64,000 bases of DNA, taken from positions 20,340,847 through 20,404,846 of the forward strand of contig CM057230.1 of NCBI GenBank assembly GCA_029891385.1. Reading direction: 5' to 3'. Shown piece after piece: positions 12,621 to 23,197 of the stretch; position 1 is the first letter of the stretch; each line of letters begins with the position of its first letter. The notes below the pieces were generated by a model. It had not been told where the DNA came from. It searched no databases and saw only the letters and a list, made by a program, of their open reading frames with translations. This stretch comes from Erythroxylum novogranatense (taxonomy: Eukaryota > Streptophyta > Magnoliopsida > Malpighiales > Erythroxylaceae). A program made the translations under genes and the position numbers.

Positions 12621-15310
12621 AGAAATTGCTTGGATTTGAAAGAGACTTATATTGTACTATCTTTTAGGCAAATTTTGGTTTATATTTCTTTATTAAACAA
12701 TGTTGGTTATTATTATTCTTTTTGAAATATAGACAATTTAGTCTTTTTCATTATTCAGAACTTATCAGTTCCGATTGTTTATCAAAATACAATAACCTAT
12801 ACTTGATACATTTGTTTTATCTAATGAATCCTTGCATGTTAATTCATGAAGTGCTAAAAGAAAATTAATAAATGATCATTCTGCTTGGCATAAGCTTTTA
12901 AGGTATATCTCCAAAAAAAAATTTAAAGGTTAATGATAGATAGAATTCTTGATCCATTTGATCTATCAATCGTTAAAGTTTGTGTCAAGTATATTAAAGG
13001 GAAGTTGACTAACATAAGGGGATTAGGTGCCAAAAGGTCTTCAGACTTCTTATAACTAATTTATACAAATATTTGTAGGCCATTTCATACACCTTCTTGG
13101 AATAATAAAAAACAATTTATTATGTTCACAGATGATTACTCATATTATAGGTACCTTTACCTCATTCACGAGAAGTCATAGGCAATGTACATGTTCAACG
13201 TTTTCAAAATTGAAGTTGAGAATCAACTTAGCAAAGGGATTAAAAGTGTTAGATATAACTGTGATGGTGAATATTAAGGTAGACATGATGATTCAGGTGA
13301 ATAACATCTAGCTCTATGTCAAATTCCTATAATAATGCAGTATCGTCCTATATTACACTATGCCAAGAAACCCTACCATGAATGATGTTGATGAGAGACA
13401 AAACAAAACATTAAAGAACATGGTGAGGAGTATAATTATTCACACTTTCTTACTATTTGCTTTGAGGGGAAGCATTAAAGACTACAACTTACATTCTTAA
13501 TAGAATTCTAACTAAGGCAATGAATAAAACCTATAATGAATAAAGAATTTTCATATTTAGGGTTATCTCATTGAGGTAAGGCCATGTAGGCTAAATGAAA
13601 GGAAACAGGACTTTAGAACTGTTAGTAACTATTTCGTTGGATACTCTAAAAAGTCACAGGGTTAAAAGTTTTATGATCCCACAAGTAAATCTATTTTTGA
13701 GATGGGAAATGTGAAATTCCTTGAGGGTGTTGAGATTAAAGGAGAAGATAAGGTTAGAGACGTTGTCTTTAAAGAGGAATTCACCTCTCATCTAACAGAT
13801 CAGGTTATCATTCTTGACATTGTTTAAGAAATAACTCAAAATCAATAAGGATGTTAAAAATCTCCATAATCAAGATCAATTGAATATTCTTAAAAGGCAA
13901 ACCTAACAACTTTAAGAACAAATGCTACTAAAAAGGTCTACTAAAGAGAGGAGAAGTGCAATTTCAGATGATCATTTATCTTTCTCCAAGAACATGATAT
14001 AGACATTGGCATAGTGGAAAATGATCCAATAAACTTCTGCGAAGTCATTGAGAGTTATAATTCTCAAAAGTGGATCGATGTTATGAATGAGGAAATTAAG
14101 TCCATGAGAGATATTGATGTTTAGGATCTTGTCCCATTTCCTGAAGATGTAAAACCTATTGATTGTAAATGGATATTTAAGACCAAAAGGGATTCAAAAG
14201 GCAATATGGAGAAATATAAGGCTCATCTTATTGCAAAAGGTTATACTTAAAAGGGAGACATTGAGTATAAAGAAACTTTCTCACTGATTTCTTCGAAAGA
14301 ATCTTTTAAGATTATAATATCACTTATGACACACTTTGATCTTGAGTTGCATCAGATGGATGTAAAAACAATGTTCCTTAACGGTGACATTGTTGAAACA
14401 ATTTATATGGAGCAACCTGAAAACTCTATTTCTAAAGATTCAAAGAAGATGGCTTGCAAATTGAACAATTCCATATGTGGACTTAAGCAAACTACTCAAA
14501 GGTACTTAACAAATTTGGCATGCAAGATAATAAACTAGGTGATGTCCTTATTGCTAAAGGAGACAAATTTAGTATTAATCAATACCTTTAAGAATGATTT
14601 AGAATAGAAATAAATGCAAAAAATTCCTTATGCCTTAACTTTAGGGGGCTTAATGTATCCTTAGGTATATACGCATCCAGTTATTACATACATTCTTGAA
14701 ATGTTAGGCAGATATTTAAGCAATTCAGGAATGGATCATTGGAAAACAGTTAAAACTTAACAGAGTTATGTGATATCTTAAGAAAACAAAAGACTGCATG
14801 CTCACATATAATAGATAAGATCGATTGGGGATCATTGGGATTATGACTAGGATTTCTCGGGATGCCAAGATAGTCATAGATCCACTTCAGGCTATATCTA
14901 TATGCCTGCTAAAGGAGTTATTTCCTATAATAGTGCTAAGCAGACACTCATAACTTCTTCTACCATGACAGGTGGGCTTATAACATGTTACGAGAAATCC
15001 AATCATCAAATATGACTATATAACTTTTTCATTGAGTTACAAACTATTTATGGCATTGGAAGACCATTGAAGTTAGTTTGTGACAATAAGATTGCAGTGC
15101 TGTATTTTAATAATAATGGAAGCTCGTCAAAGTCAAAGCATATCAACATTAAGTTCCTAGTTGTTAAAGAAAGCATTCAGAGTAGTCGTATGTCTATATA
15201 ACATGTTGGGACAAACTCCATATTACGAATTCTCTAACTAAAGGTTTATCATCCAATGTCTTTTACGAGCACACTGCTCATATGGGTGTCATGTCATTAA
15301 TGATATGTTA

Positions 15311-15948
15311 GTTTAGCAGTAGTTTGTTTTTTTTACGAAACTTATGGTTATAGACATTTGTTATGGATTTTTTATGATTTAATACTACAGTATAAATGTG
15401 TGTTTTTATATTTTGATTTTAGTTAGTTCTAAGGTATGAATATTGTATTGTACCAATTGGTGCCGGCTATACTAACCAAAAATTGATCGAACAAAAGAAT
15501 ATGGTACCGAACTTTGGTATAAGACTAATACAAACACCAGTATTAGTTTAACATAATTACAATATATTTAATAAATATTTTTAAAGTTTATATGTTTATA
15601 TTTATGATTTATATATTTTTAGTGCATATATGTGAGAAATTATTATAAAATTTGATGATGTAAATATAACATTTGAAGTTAAATTCTTAATTTTATTTTA
15701 TATGTTATTATGATTTCTTTATATACGATTAAAGTAAAGTCAAAAATTATAACACATAATATATTTAATTAATGTCTTGCAATGTTATAAAATTTAAAAA
15801 CTTGAACGACATTGTTCCCTTATTGTACTAAAATCAAGTTTGGCATGGTATTCATATCATTAATCCAATTTGATCTCACCAAAAAATAAGATAGAATGGG
15901 TTGAAAATAGACATATTAATATCACATAATATGAAAATTTTAACTTAC
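15311..15948. other. spacer between the copia and gypsy elements
   Basis: It should hold the copia 3' LTR. A purine/T-rich stretch near 15300-15330 may be the old polypurine tract, but I found no matching 5' LTR. It also contains GTACCAATTGGTGCC (about 15459), a near-palindrome of unknown origin. Confidence 0.4.
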
Positions 15949-15953
15949 ACTTC
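15949..15953. repeat. target site duplication ACTTC (left copy)
   Basis: Five-bp direct repeat immediately outside the left LTR. The identical right copy is at 26064-26068. Confidence 0.85.
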
Positions 15954-16387
15954 TGGTTATGTCGGGTTCTGGCGGAACTGAACATTGCCGTTTGGATCCA
16001 TGGAGTTAGCTGCTTTTTATGGTAGCTTTGACGTGAAGGTTCCTGCAAAACAAAGAAGACACGTAGGGGGTTGTGTCCCGATTAGCCCCTCCGACGCTCA
16101 AGTCAGTCTTTTTTTGTGAAGGTAGGTTTTCTGTGAAAGGAAAAGAACTAGGGCTGTGATTACGTACCTTCGTTATGGCCAAGTTGTACCTTATATACAG
16201 AGTAATAACTAGGTTTAAGTCTTTGCGTGTGCAAGGGAGACTTTCACCTACAAATGGGCCAAGGAGATCGCGGGCTGGACCTGGGCTTGGCATTGCCAAT
16301 AGGTATAAGATTGATCTTTGAAGATTGGACCGATCGGCCCACACGTCGTTATGACTGGGTTCGAGCCCAACACGACCGACCCGACCA
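15954..16387 (-). repeat. 3' LTR of the Tat element (left)
   Basis: 434 bp, alignable over most of its length to 25650-26063. Shared blocks include GGATCCATGGAGTTA, TGGTAGCTTTGACGTGAAG, GAGACTTTCACCTACAAA-like and CCACACGTCGTTATGACYGG. It begins TGGTT and ends GACCA on the plus strand. Compared with the other LTR it has several small insertions and many substitutions, so the element is not young. Confidence 0.9.
16189..16197 (-). promoter_or_regulatory. TATA box in the left LTR
   Basis: TATATAAGG on the minus strand. The identical motif sits at the equivalent place in the other LTR (25869-25877), so it is a conserved candidate for the element's Pol II promoter. Confidence 0.55.
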
Positions 16388-16404
16388 TAAGCCCCCTACT
16401 CCTC
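16388..16404 (-). other. polypurine tract of the Tat element
   Basis: On the minus strand the bases just inside the 3' LTR read GAGGAGTAGGGGGCTTA, a purine run in the position expected for the plus-strand primer. It confirms the LTR boundary at 16387 and the minus orientation. Confidence 0.7.
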
Positions 16405-16658
16405 GAGTCTGAGCAAAGAGAAAGGTCGAAGGAGTATGTATGAGTCTTGTAGCTCGTCCGTAAGACAGCTTAGGGTAGGCCTGATCGGTTGAATATTGAC
16501 ATTATAACTCGTCCGTGGGACAGCTCGTAATAAACCCGATCGATCAGATTTTGACAGGTAGAGCGTGATTGTTCGCATTGGGATCGGTCGGCTGAGTGTC
16601 CCACTCGGTTGGCATTGGCGTTTATTGCGTGATAGCTCGTTCCAAAGTAGGTCGGGGG
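16405..16658. repeat. Tat 3' region with a 55-bp spaced repeat
   Basis: CTCGTCCGT followed by RRGACAGCT occurs at 16453 and 16508, 55 bp apart, and each copy is followed by a GATCGRT-rich stretch ending TTGACA. A weaker third copy may start near 16637. The period is close to that of the subunits in the minisatellite at 19630-20030, but the sequence differs. Confidence 0.5.
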
Positions 16659-16960
16659 GTCATCATTAGACCTGGCAAACGGGTGGGTGGTCTGAGTATG
16701 GATGCGGTCTCACTGCACGGTCACACAGTGCAGGTTCATGGGTAAATTTATAAAGCGGGTAATGATTTTGAAAATCCATACCCTACCCAAATGGTATGGG
16801 TAACCATGTTACCCGCTATATATTTTTTATTTTTCATTTTTTAAATTTCAATTAATAAACTTATTCAACAAGTTTAAATTTTCATTAAATGCCTAAATGG
16901 GCGTATTTTGCGTGTTTAAAATGTCACCGAATTGATCTATTTAGCGACCCAAATTTAATT

Positions 16961-17046
16961 AAGTTAATTAATACAAATGAAACTAATATATATATTAGTT
17001 TCATTTATATTAATTATATATTAGTTTCATTTGTATTAATTAACTT
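16961..17046. repeat. perfect 30-bp inverted repeat inside the hAT element
   Basis: Arms 16961-16990 and 17017-17046 are exact reverse complements. A partial extra copy of the TATTAGTTTCATTT arm lies at about 16992-17005. It would form a stem in single strands. Confidence 0.8.
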
Positions 17047-17434
17047 GACTAAGTCAACAACATAATATAAATTTGTCTGTAATCTCGATTAGTTTAAAGT
17101 TGGACATAACCAAGTTGACCAGCTATCGTTTGATAGAAATTTTTCCTTGTTTGTTTGTGCATCCACTTGTTTTTATTTCAGTTATTTATAGATATTTTAT
17201 AAATTAATAGTCAAATACGTTTATAACTTTTATTATGTTATTTACTCACAACGCTTATTGGTTGGCTCCATCATTCTTTCAGAAGTAGTAAATCTCGCAA
17301 GTGTCTTGGCACATGTAAAAGATATCAACAACTATAAGTTACGAATCATAGCACAATACACGTACCAATTACAGCCCATTGAAATTTAATTAGGAAAGTA
17401 AACTGCATTAACATGATAAGTCAATTTCTATTAA

Positions 17435-17477
17435 AAATAAATAAATAAATAAATATTTATTTATTTATTTATTTTTA
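17435..17477. repeat. AAAT/ATTT palindromic microsatellite
   Basis: An (AAAT)n run is directly followed by an (ATTT)n run, so the block is a perfect or near-perfect palindrome inside the hAT element. It probably arose by slippage. Confidence 0.8.
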
Positions 17478-17654
17478 AATAATTTTGCGGGTACCCTCGG
17501 TTTGAACCTGACCCACCCGCAAAATCAACGGGTGGGTCGGGTACGGGTAAATATGAAACGGGTAAAAAAACATACCAACCCATACCTGGACTGGTAGGGC
17601 GGGTACGGGCGGGTAAACGAGTGACCCGCCCGTTTTTCCAGGTCTAGTCATCAT

Positions 17655-19475
17655 TAGCGAGCGCGTGGTGGTACTTGTTGTGCCATCAGTTCGGCTGCCC
17701 CCCTTCGATTGGCATCCTGCACCATTTTTTGAGGATGAACCAGAGCCCGAGCTCTAGGGCTGGGGTCCCTTCTCTGCTGTATAGAAATGCTAGGTATCGC
17801 CCAGCGGGAACAGCTTCAAAAATCTCCTCTTGGCGGATGAAGTATTTCTTCGTGAAAGCCCCAGGATCCTCCTTCGAGTCTCGGTCGTAGAGGTATCATT
17901 TAGCCGAGCAGTGGAATGACGCGTCGAGCATATCCCTTAGCAGAGAAGAGTGGGTAGTAGTTGGTCGCATAAAGGAGCTCGGCCGATACGACTTTGCTCA
18001 ACTTATTCTAGGATACCGCGGGGGGCTTTGGCTAATTCTTTTCTGCTCGACCCCCCACCACAAATTAGCGGGCTAGGCTAGAAAACTGCCTCGTCTGGTT
18101 GACCCTTCGTGGTTCATTTACTAACTGCATTTTTTGATTATTGGTTTCTCTTTCTGAGTTGTTTTGTTGTTGTGCAGCCATGGTGAGGATAGAAGATTTT
18201 GGCGGGTCCTCCTCTAAGTCCAAGAAACAGGCCAAGCAGAAGAAGAAGAGGAAGGAGATGGGGACTGGTGAAGGCGCCGCTCCGCCAGTGGAGCTAGGCC
18301 ATTCCACCGTGACGCCGGTCCCTCCGACTGCTGAAGATCGTCCTGTTGTGTCAGCGTCGTTGCCGATCGTGCCCCACCCAGGGCCGAAAGGCCAAGGAGG
18401 AGGAGGAGGAGGAAGTGGAGCCTCCTCTTAAGAGGAAGAGATTGATCCGGCTTAGTGATCTACCATCCGGCCCGTCTGGTCAAGGCGGGAAAGAGAAAGA
18501 GAAGAAGGGCAAGGGGAAAGGGCGAGCAGTTAACGCCGAGCAGTGGGAGTCTGCAATCAAGCTGGCCAAAACTACCTCGATCGGGGACCTCGAAGTGTCC
18601 CCCCATATTGCCGAGATGATTACTCCCCCCGTGGACGAGCAGACCATGGACAAGAAGAGTAATATGAAGTTAGGGTCTCAACTCGTTCGTAGCTGTATAC
18701 GGAGTGCGGTGATGTCCTTTGCAGTGGTGCAGCATTTGGAGACTCTGGACCAGGAAGTCCAGGGCCTCCATGAGCAGATGAAGGCTTTGAAGGACGAGCT
18801 TTCGGAGGTGAAGGAGGGGAGAGACCTCTTCCAGGCTCAAAACTCTTCCTTGGAGGAGGAGAAGAAATCCTGGGAGGAAACGACGAGCGTTTTGAGGGCT
18901 CAATTGGCTATGGGGAGGAGGAGAGGAGCTAGCTGGTTGCAGCGAATGACGAGCTGAAGAAGATGGTGGAGGAGCGGGAGCTTAGTAAGAAATACCTCAA
19001 GGATTGTCACGTGGCGGTAGAGGGCAGAAATAGGATCGAGGACACATTGTGGAAGCTGCGGGGTTCTATTAAGAAGCAGAGGATCGATGCAATAAAACGA
19101 TGGAAAAGGCGGTTTCTAAATGAGGAGTGTTTAGAGCTTGCCTGTGATCTAACCCTCTCGGTCCTGAAGAAGTGCCACGCGGCTCACATTCCTCAGGGGT
19201 CAGTGTGTCACATTCCCGCAACTCTCGGCCTATCTTTGGAGGATATGAAAGAGAAAGCCGAGGGAGAACGGGCCATTATTCTGGATGAAGAGCTGGATCT
19301 TAGCTCGGAGGAGGAAGAGCTTCCTCATGAAGGTATTCCTCCGGTTGCTCCCTTAGGCCCTACTCCCGCTCCGATTGCTCCGTCAACTTCTGAGGTTTCT
19401 CCTATGCATCCACCGACTTCCGAGGCTTCTCTTGTTCCCTCAGCTGCTCGTAGTTCCCCTTCTGTGGACTTTTGA
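17655..19475 (+). pseudogene. antisense ORF of the Tat element (aORF), frameshifted
   Basis: Runs opposite to gag-pol, between the integrase end and the 3' LTR. The upstream part (about 17675-18060) reads M-K-Y-F-F-V-K and then, in another frame, E-E-W-V-V-V-G-R-I. A sequence like an intron 3' end (T-rich, ending TGTGCAG at about 18177) precedes ATG 18180. The main frames are 18180-18431, about 18346-18957 and 18963-19475. They give a lysine-rich basic tract, an E/P-rich stretch, a long coiled coil (about 18700-18990) and a Pro/Ser-rich acidic tail. Two frameshifts break it, one in a GGA-repeat tract near 18400. Tat elements are known for such extra ORFs, whose function is unknown. Confidence 0.65.
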
Positions 19476-19629
19476 AGCTCACCTGGGCTTGTGGCCAGAG
19501 CGTGATTCAAAATGAAATTTTATTTTGCCCTTCATTATTTCGAAGTCATTTTTCGCGTTTTATGTTCTTTATTTTCGATCTATAGTTGGATTAGATAAAG
19601 TTGCTTATGGCTGACCAGCGTCGAGGCCG

Positions 19630-20030
19630 ATCTATAATTGAGGTCGAGCTATGGTCCCAAGGATCTTGTCTTGGCGACCCGACCGAGCCATGTCGAAGTC
19701 GATCGATGGTTCCAAGGATCTTGTCTTGGCAACCTGGTCGATCTATAGTTGAGGCCGCGCTGTAGTCCCAAGGATCTTGTCTTGGCGACCCGGCCGAGTT
19801 ATGTCGAAGTAGATCGTTGGTTCCAAGGATCTTGTCTTGGCAACCTGGTCGATCTGTAATCGAGGCCGAGCTGTGGTCCCAAGGATCTTGTCTTGGCGAC
19901 CCGACCGAGCTATGTCAAAGTCGATCGATGATTCCAAGGATCTTGTCTTGGCAACCTGGTCAATCTATAATCGAGGCCGAGCTGTGGTCCCAAGGATCTT
20001 GTCTTGGCGACCCGGCTGAGCTATGTCGAT
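19630..20030. repeat. higher-order minisatellite, 111-bp unit of two ~55-bp subunits
   Basis: The core CCAAGGATCTTGTCTTGG occurs seven times, at 19657, 19712, 19768, then about every 55-56 bp to 19990. Odd copies are followed by CGACCCG and even copies by CAACCTGG, so the true unit is an A-B dimer of exactly 111 bp (19657, 19768, 19879, 19990). Each core is itself a partial palindrome (CCAAG...CTTGG). It lies between the antisense ORF and the integrase end of the Tat element. Confidence 0.92.
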
Positions 20031-20238
20031 GGGATTTTCTACTTTGCCAGATTTAATGAAATTCCTTCTTGCCGAGAAATCTAAAAACCCCTTTATTGAT
20101 GATAATGAGGGTGCGAGCCGTTAAAAAACCTGACTGGCAGGGTCAGGAAAAAGGTACCCACAATTTGTGTACAAATAACAGTAATAAACAAAGATTAACT
20201 GAAATGAAACTTATATAATGGTAAAACGCCTTCAAGTT
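20031..20238. other. short spacer after Tat pol
   Basis: Lies between the minisatellite and the integrase stop. No feature seen apart from the antisense continuation of non-coding sequence. Confidence 0.5.
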
Positions 20239-21420
20239 TCAGGAGTTCCAGGGCCTCGATAGTATCTTCCCGTTCGCATCGCGAAAGATGTAAGAGCCAT
20301 GTCCGACTTGCTTGACGACCTGGTAGGATCCTTCCCACGCTTGTCCGAGCTTTCCAGGGTGTTTTTCAGCCGCCTCGACTTTTCGTAGGACGTACCCACC
20401 GACCTTTATGTCACTCAATTTTACTCTCCGGTTGTAGAACTTTGTTGCTTTTTGCCTGACGGCTTTCGAACGAGCGGCTGCCCTATCCTTGTCTTCGTTA
20501 AGAAGCACGAGTTCTGCTCGGCAGGCTTCATTATTCCGCTCTTCTTCATAGCTCGACACCCTTTGGTTATGCAACACCACTTTTACTGAAACTAGGGCTT
20601 CTGTCCCGAAGGTCATCCTGAAAGGGGTTTCCCCTGTGACTCCGTTTGGTGTGGTTCTGTATGCCCACAACACTTCGTCTAGTTCTTCCTCCCAGGTCTT
20701 TCGGCCATCTAGGCACTTCTTGAAAGTACTCATTATCTTTTTATTGGTGTTCTTCGCGATACCGTTGCTTTGGGGATGAGCTACTGAGGTCAACTGCAGC
20801 CTTATCTTCAGTCGATCGCAGAAATCTCTGAACTTTTCGTTATCGAACTGCCGATCATTGTCCGTAACCAGCACCATAGGCATCCCGAAGTGACATAGTA
20901 TATTTTTGTTCATGAAGTTTTCCACATTCTGCTCGGTAATTGTAGCGACCACTTCTGCTTCTACCCATTTGGTGAAGTACTTCACTGCCACTACCAGGAA
21001 CTTTTTCTGTCCGGCACCGAGAGGGAAGGGCCCTAGTATATCCATCCTCCACTGAGCAAAGGGGATAGGATGACTCACGATTTGCATCCTCTTGGTTGGC
21101 TGATGAGATAGGCTACTGTTTTTCTGGCAAGCCTCACATCGGTCGACCTTCTCCTGGCAGTCTTTCCTCATTGTCGGCCAGTAGTTCCCCTGTCTGATCA
21201 GCCTATGAGCCAACATTCTGTCTCCTACATGCTTTCCACACATTCCTTCGTGAACTTCGGCCATTGCTTGTTCTACCTCTTCTTCGCTCAAGCATCGCAG
21301 CAGTGGCCAATCATAAGATCGCTTGTATAGGGTGCCATTAACGATCGCATACTCAGCTGCCTTTATTCTCAATTTCTTAGCCCCGAGGTTTCTTCGGTTG
21401 TGTTCCTCTAGAGATACCGT
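20239..21420 (-). pseudogene. Tat integrase (Ty3/gypsy), catalytic Glu lost
   Basis: The open frame 21372-20239 (377 residues) covers most of the integrase. It has an H-x-H...C-x2-C zinc site (H-E-G-M-C-G-K-H ... C-E-A-C), and a core with the first Asp in M-D-I-L-G-P-F and the second in V-T-D-N-D. The usual third acid, in the N-G-x-x-E-x-x-N motif, reads N-G-I-A-K-N-T-N, with Lys in place of Glu. The C-terminus has the G-x-Y/F-V-L-R-K type fold seen in Tat/chromovirus integrases. In frame upstream sequence runs to about 21420, where a frameshift separates it from the second RNase H. Lacking the DDE Glu, it cannot catalyse strand transfer. Confidence 0.92.
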
Positions 21421-21424
21421 CGAT

Positions 21425-23197
21425 CGGCTCCATCCAGCTCGATCGACCGGTATTTACGTCGAGAACTTCCTTGGCTTTCTGAATGCTGGGTCGGTCTAGT
21501 CGCTCGACCAGAACGTTATTTCTGGCATCTCGATCGGAAGCCATTTTGGAGAGCGCATCCGCCTTAGCATTTTGAGCTCGTTCTATTCTACTGATCTAAT
21601 ACTGCTCGAAATTACTTAACTCCTGCTTTACTAGCTCCAGGTATTTGATCATGTTGTTCCCCTTTGCTTCATACTGCCCAGTGACTTGACCGACCACTAC
21701 TTGGCTATCGCTATACACCTTGAGATGTTTTACCTCCATTTCTTTAGCCAATTGGAGGCCGGCTATCAGAGCCTCGTATTCTGCCTCGTTATTGGAGGCC
21801 TTGAATTCTAGCCGAAGGGCGTGTTTCACCTTTTCTTCCATATGCGGGCTAACCAATACTACTCCTGCTCCGCACCCCTCAGTGTTAGATGTCCCGTCAA
21901 CGAATAAGCTCCAGGCAGGGCATTGTTCGCCCTGCGAGCTAGGTTGGCTCATTTTTACAATGAAGTCTGCCAACACCTGTGCTTTGATAATCGTCTGAGG
22001 CTTATATTGTATGTCGAACTCTCCCAGTTCTACCGCCCACTTTATTAGTCGACCCGAGATTTCAGGCTTTTGAAGGCACTGCCTGAGAGGTTGGTCGGTC
22101 CATACCTCGATGGTATGACTTTGGAAGTAAGGTCTTAGCTTCCGAGTCGCCGTTATCAAGGAGAGAGCCAGTTTTTCTACAGGCGCATACCGCGTTTTTG
22201 GTCCGGTCAATACCTTACTGACGTAGTAGATCGGGCGCTGCTCATTTCCCTCTGATCGAACAAGTACTGCGCTGATCGACCCTTCTGTGACTGCCAAATA
22301 TGAAATCAGATTCTCCCCCTCGACTGGGTTTTGCAGGATAGGAGGGGTAGACAAATATTGCTTTAAGTGTTGAAATGCTTTCTCGCATTCATCCGTCCAC
22401 TGGAACTGGGTTACATTCGCTTTCCTTAAAATCTTGAAAAATGGGAGGCACATGTCTCCCAATATGGAAACGAACCTGCTTAGAGAGACTATCCGACCTG
22501 TCAATATCTGTACGTCTTTCAAGCATTGCAGCGAGGGCATTTGGATGATGGCTTCCATCTTCTCTAGATTAGCTTCAATACCCCGCTGAGTAATCATGAA
22601 CCCCAGGAATTTTCCTGATGCCACACCAAAGACGTATTTTTTCGGGTTCAACTTCATCTGAAATCTGATGAGGGTCTGGAAGACCTCTCTGAGATTCTCC
22701 ACATGCTCCGCGGTCTTCTTACTTTTGACCACCATGTCGTCAACATAGGTCTCGATCGATCGACCGATCTGTTTCTTAAAAACTTCCATGACGAGCCGCT
22801 GATAAGTGGCCCCCGCATTCTTCAAGCCGAACGACATTACTTGATAACAATATGTGTCATGGTCGGTTATAAAGACAGTCTTTTCTTTATCTTCGAGACT
22901 CATCTGAATTTGATGGTAGCCCGAGAAAGCATCCAAGAAGCTCAAAAGTTCATGTCCGGAGGTGAAGTCTACTAACTGGTCGATCTTGGGCAAAGAGAAA
23001 ATGTCCTTTGGACATGCTTTGTTCAGGTCGGTGAAATCGATGCACATTCTCCACTTCCTGTTCTTCTTTTTCACTAAAACCACATTGGCGAGCCATTCAG
23101 GGTACTTGACTTCTCGGATGAACCCGATTTCAAGTAGTTTCTCTATTTCTTTCTCGATCACCTCCTGTCGCTCTTTGCTATGCCATCGCTTCTTTTA
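21425..23197 (-). pseudogene. Tat reverse transcriptase with two RNase H domains
   Basis: The frame 23161-21596 (521 residues) has a full RT: L-V-K-K-K, F-T-D-L-N-K-A-C-P-K, the F-S-G-Y-H-Q-I box and the catalytic Y-V-D-D at about residue 140. A Ty3-type RNase H follows (T-E-G-S-I-S-A-V-L; W-T-D-Q-P-L). Next is a second, archaeal-type RNase H (L-F-V-D-G-T-S-N; N-N-E-A-E-Y-E-A-L; V-Y-S-D-S-Q). The double RNase H marks the Tat lineage. Stops bound it on both sides: TAA just before RT (23195-23197) and TAG after E-Q-Y (about 21594). Both positions look like former glutamine codons. The remaining link to integrase is open to about 21430. Confidence 0.93.

Larger units (their letters stand above)
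6146..15310 (+). mobile_element. degenerate Ty1/copia retrotransposon interrupted by a CACTA element
   Basis: Copia domains can be followed in order through many stops and frameshifts. The gag N-terminus (about 6146-6569, with a D-L-D-L-A motif) is cut by the CACTA element and resumes at 11875 with V-S-M-K-Y-K and I-R-E-Y-I. A zinc knuckle remnant lies at about 12290-12350, and a protease remnant W-W-L-D at about 12420 has lost the usual D-S-G. The integrase core (T-D-D-Y-S-Y, about 13125) runs to about 13790. RT N-terminal motifs lie at about 14050-14520 (W-I-F-K-T-K; H-Q-M-D-V-K), but the Y-V-D-D segment is missing. Copia RNase H spans about 14870-15290 (A-K-Q-T; K-H-I-N-I). No LTR pair was found. 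The element is clearly dead. Confidence 0.85.
16667..17646. mobile_element. non-autonomous hAT element nested in the Tat 3' region
   Basis: 980 bp with terminal inverted repeats TAGACCTGGCAAACGGGTGG and, on the other strand, TAGACCTGGAAAAACGGGCGG. Identical 8-bp duplications GTCATCAT lie at 16659-16666 and 17647-17654. Subterminal zones are rich in GGGTA/ACCCG, as in plant hAT elements. There is no transposase frame. Inside is a perfect 30-bp inverted repeat (16961-16990 with 17017-17046) and a (AAAT)n/(ATTT)n palindrome at about 17435-17477. It must have been moved by a transposase from elsewhere. Confidence 0.92.

Noticed and set aside
5000..16000. LTR pair for the copia element
   Set aside because: I compared the sequence left of gag (about 5600-6145) with that after RNase H (15311-15948) and found no shared ends, no primer site and no flanking duplication.
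19630..20030. Repeat array that looks CRISPR-like at first sight (regular 18-bp cores, ~37-bp spacers)
   Set aside because: The spacers are not unique but alternate in two families, and the locus is inside a plant retrotransposon. It is a minisatellite.
19743..20056. Open frames on both strands across the minisatellite
   Set aside because: They result from the repeat having no stops in some frames, and they repeat the same peptide. Not genes.
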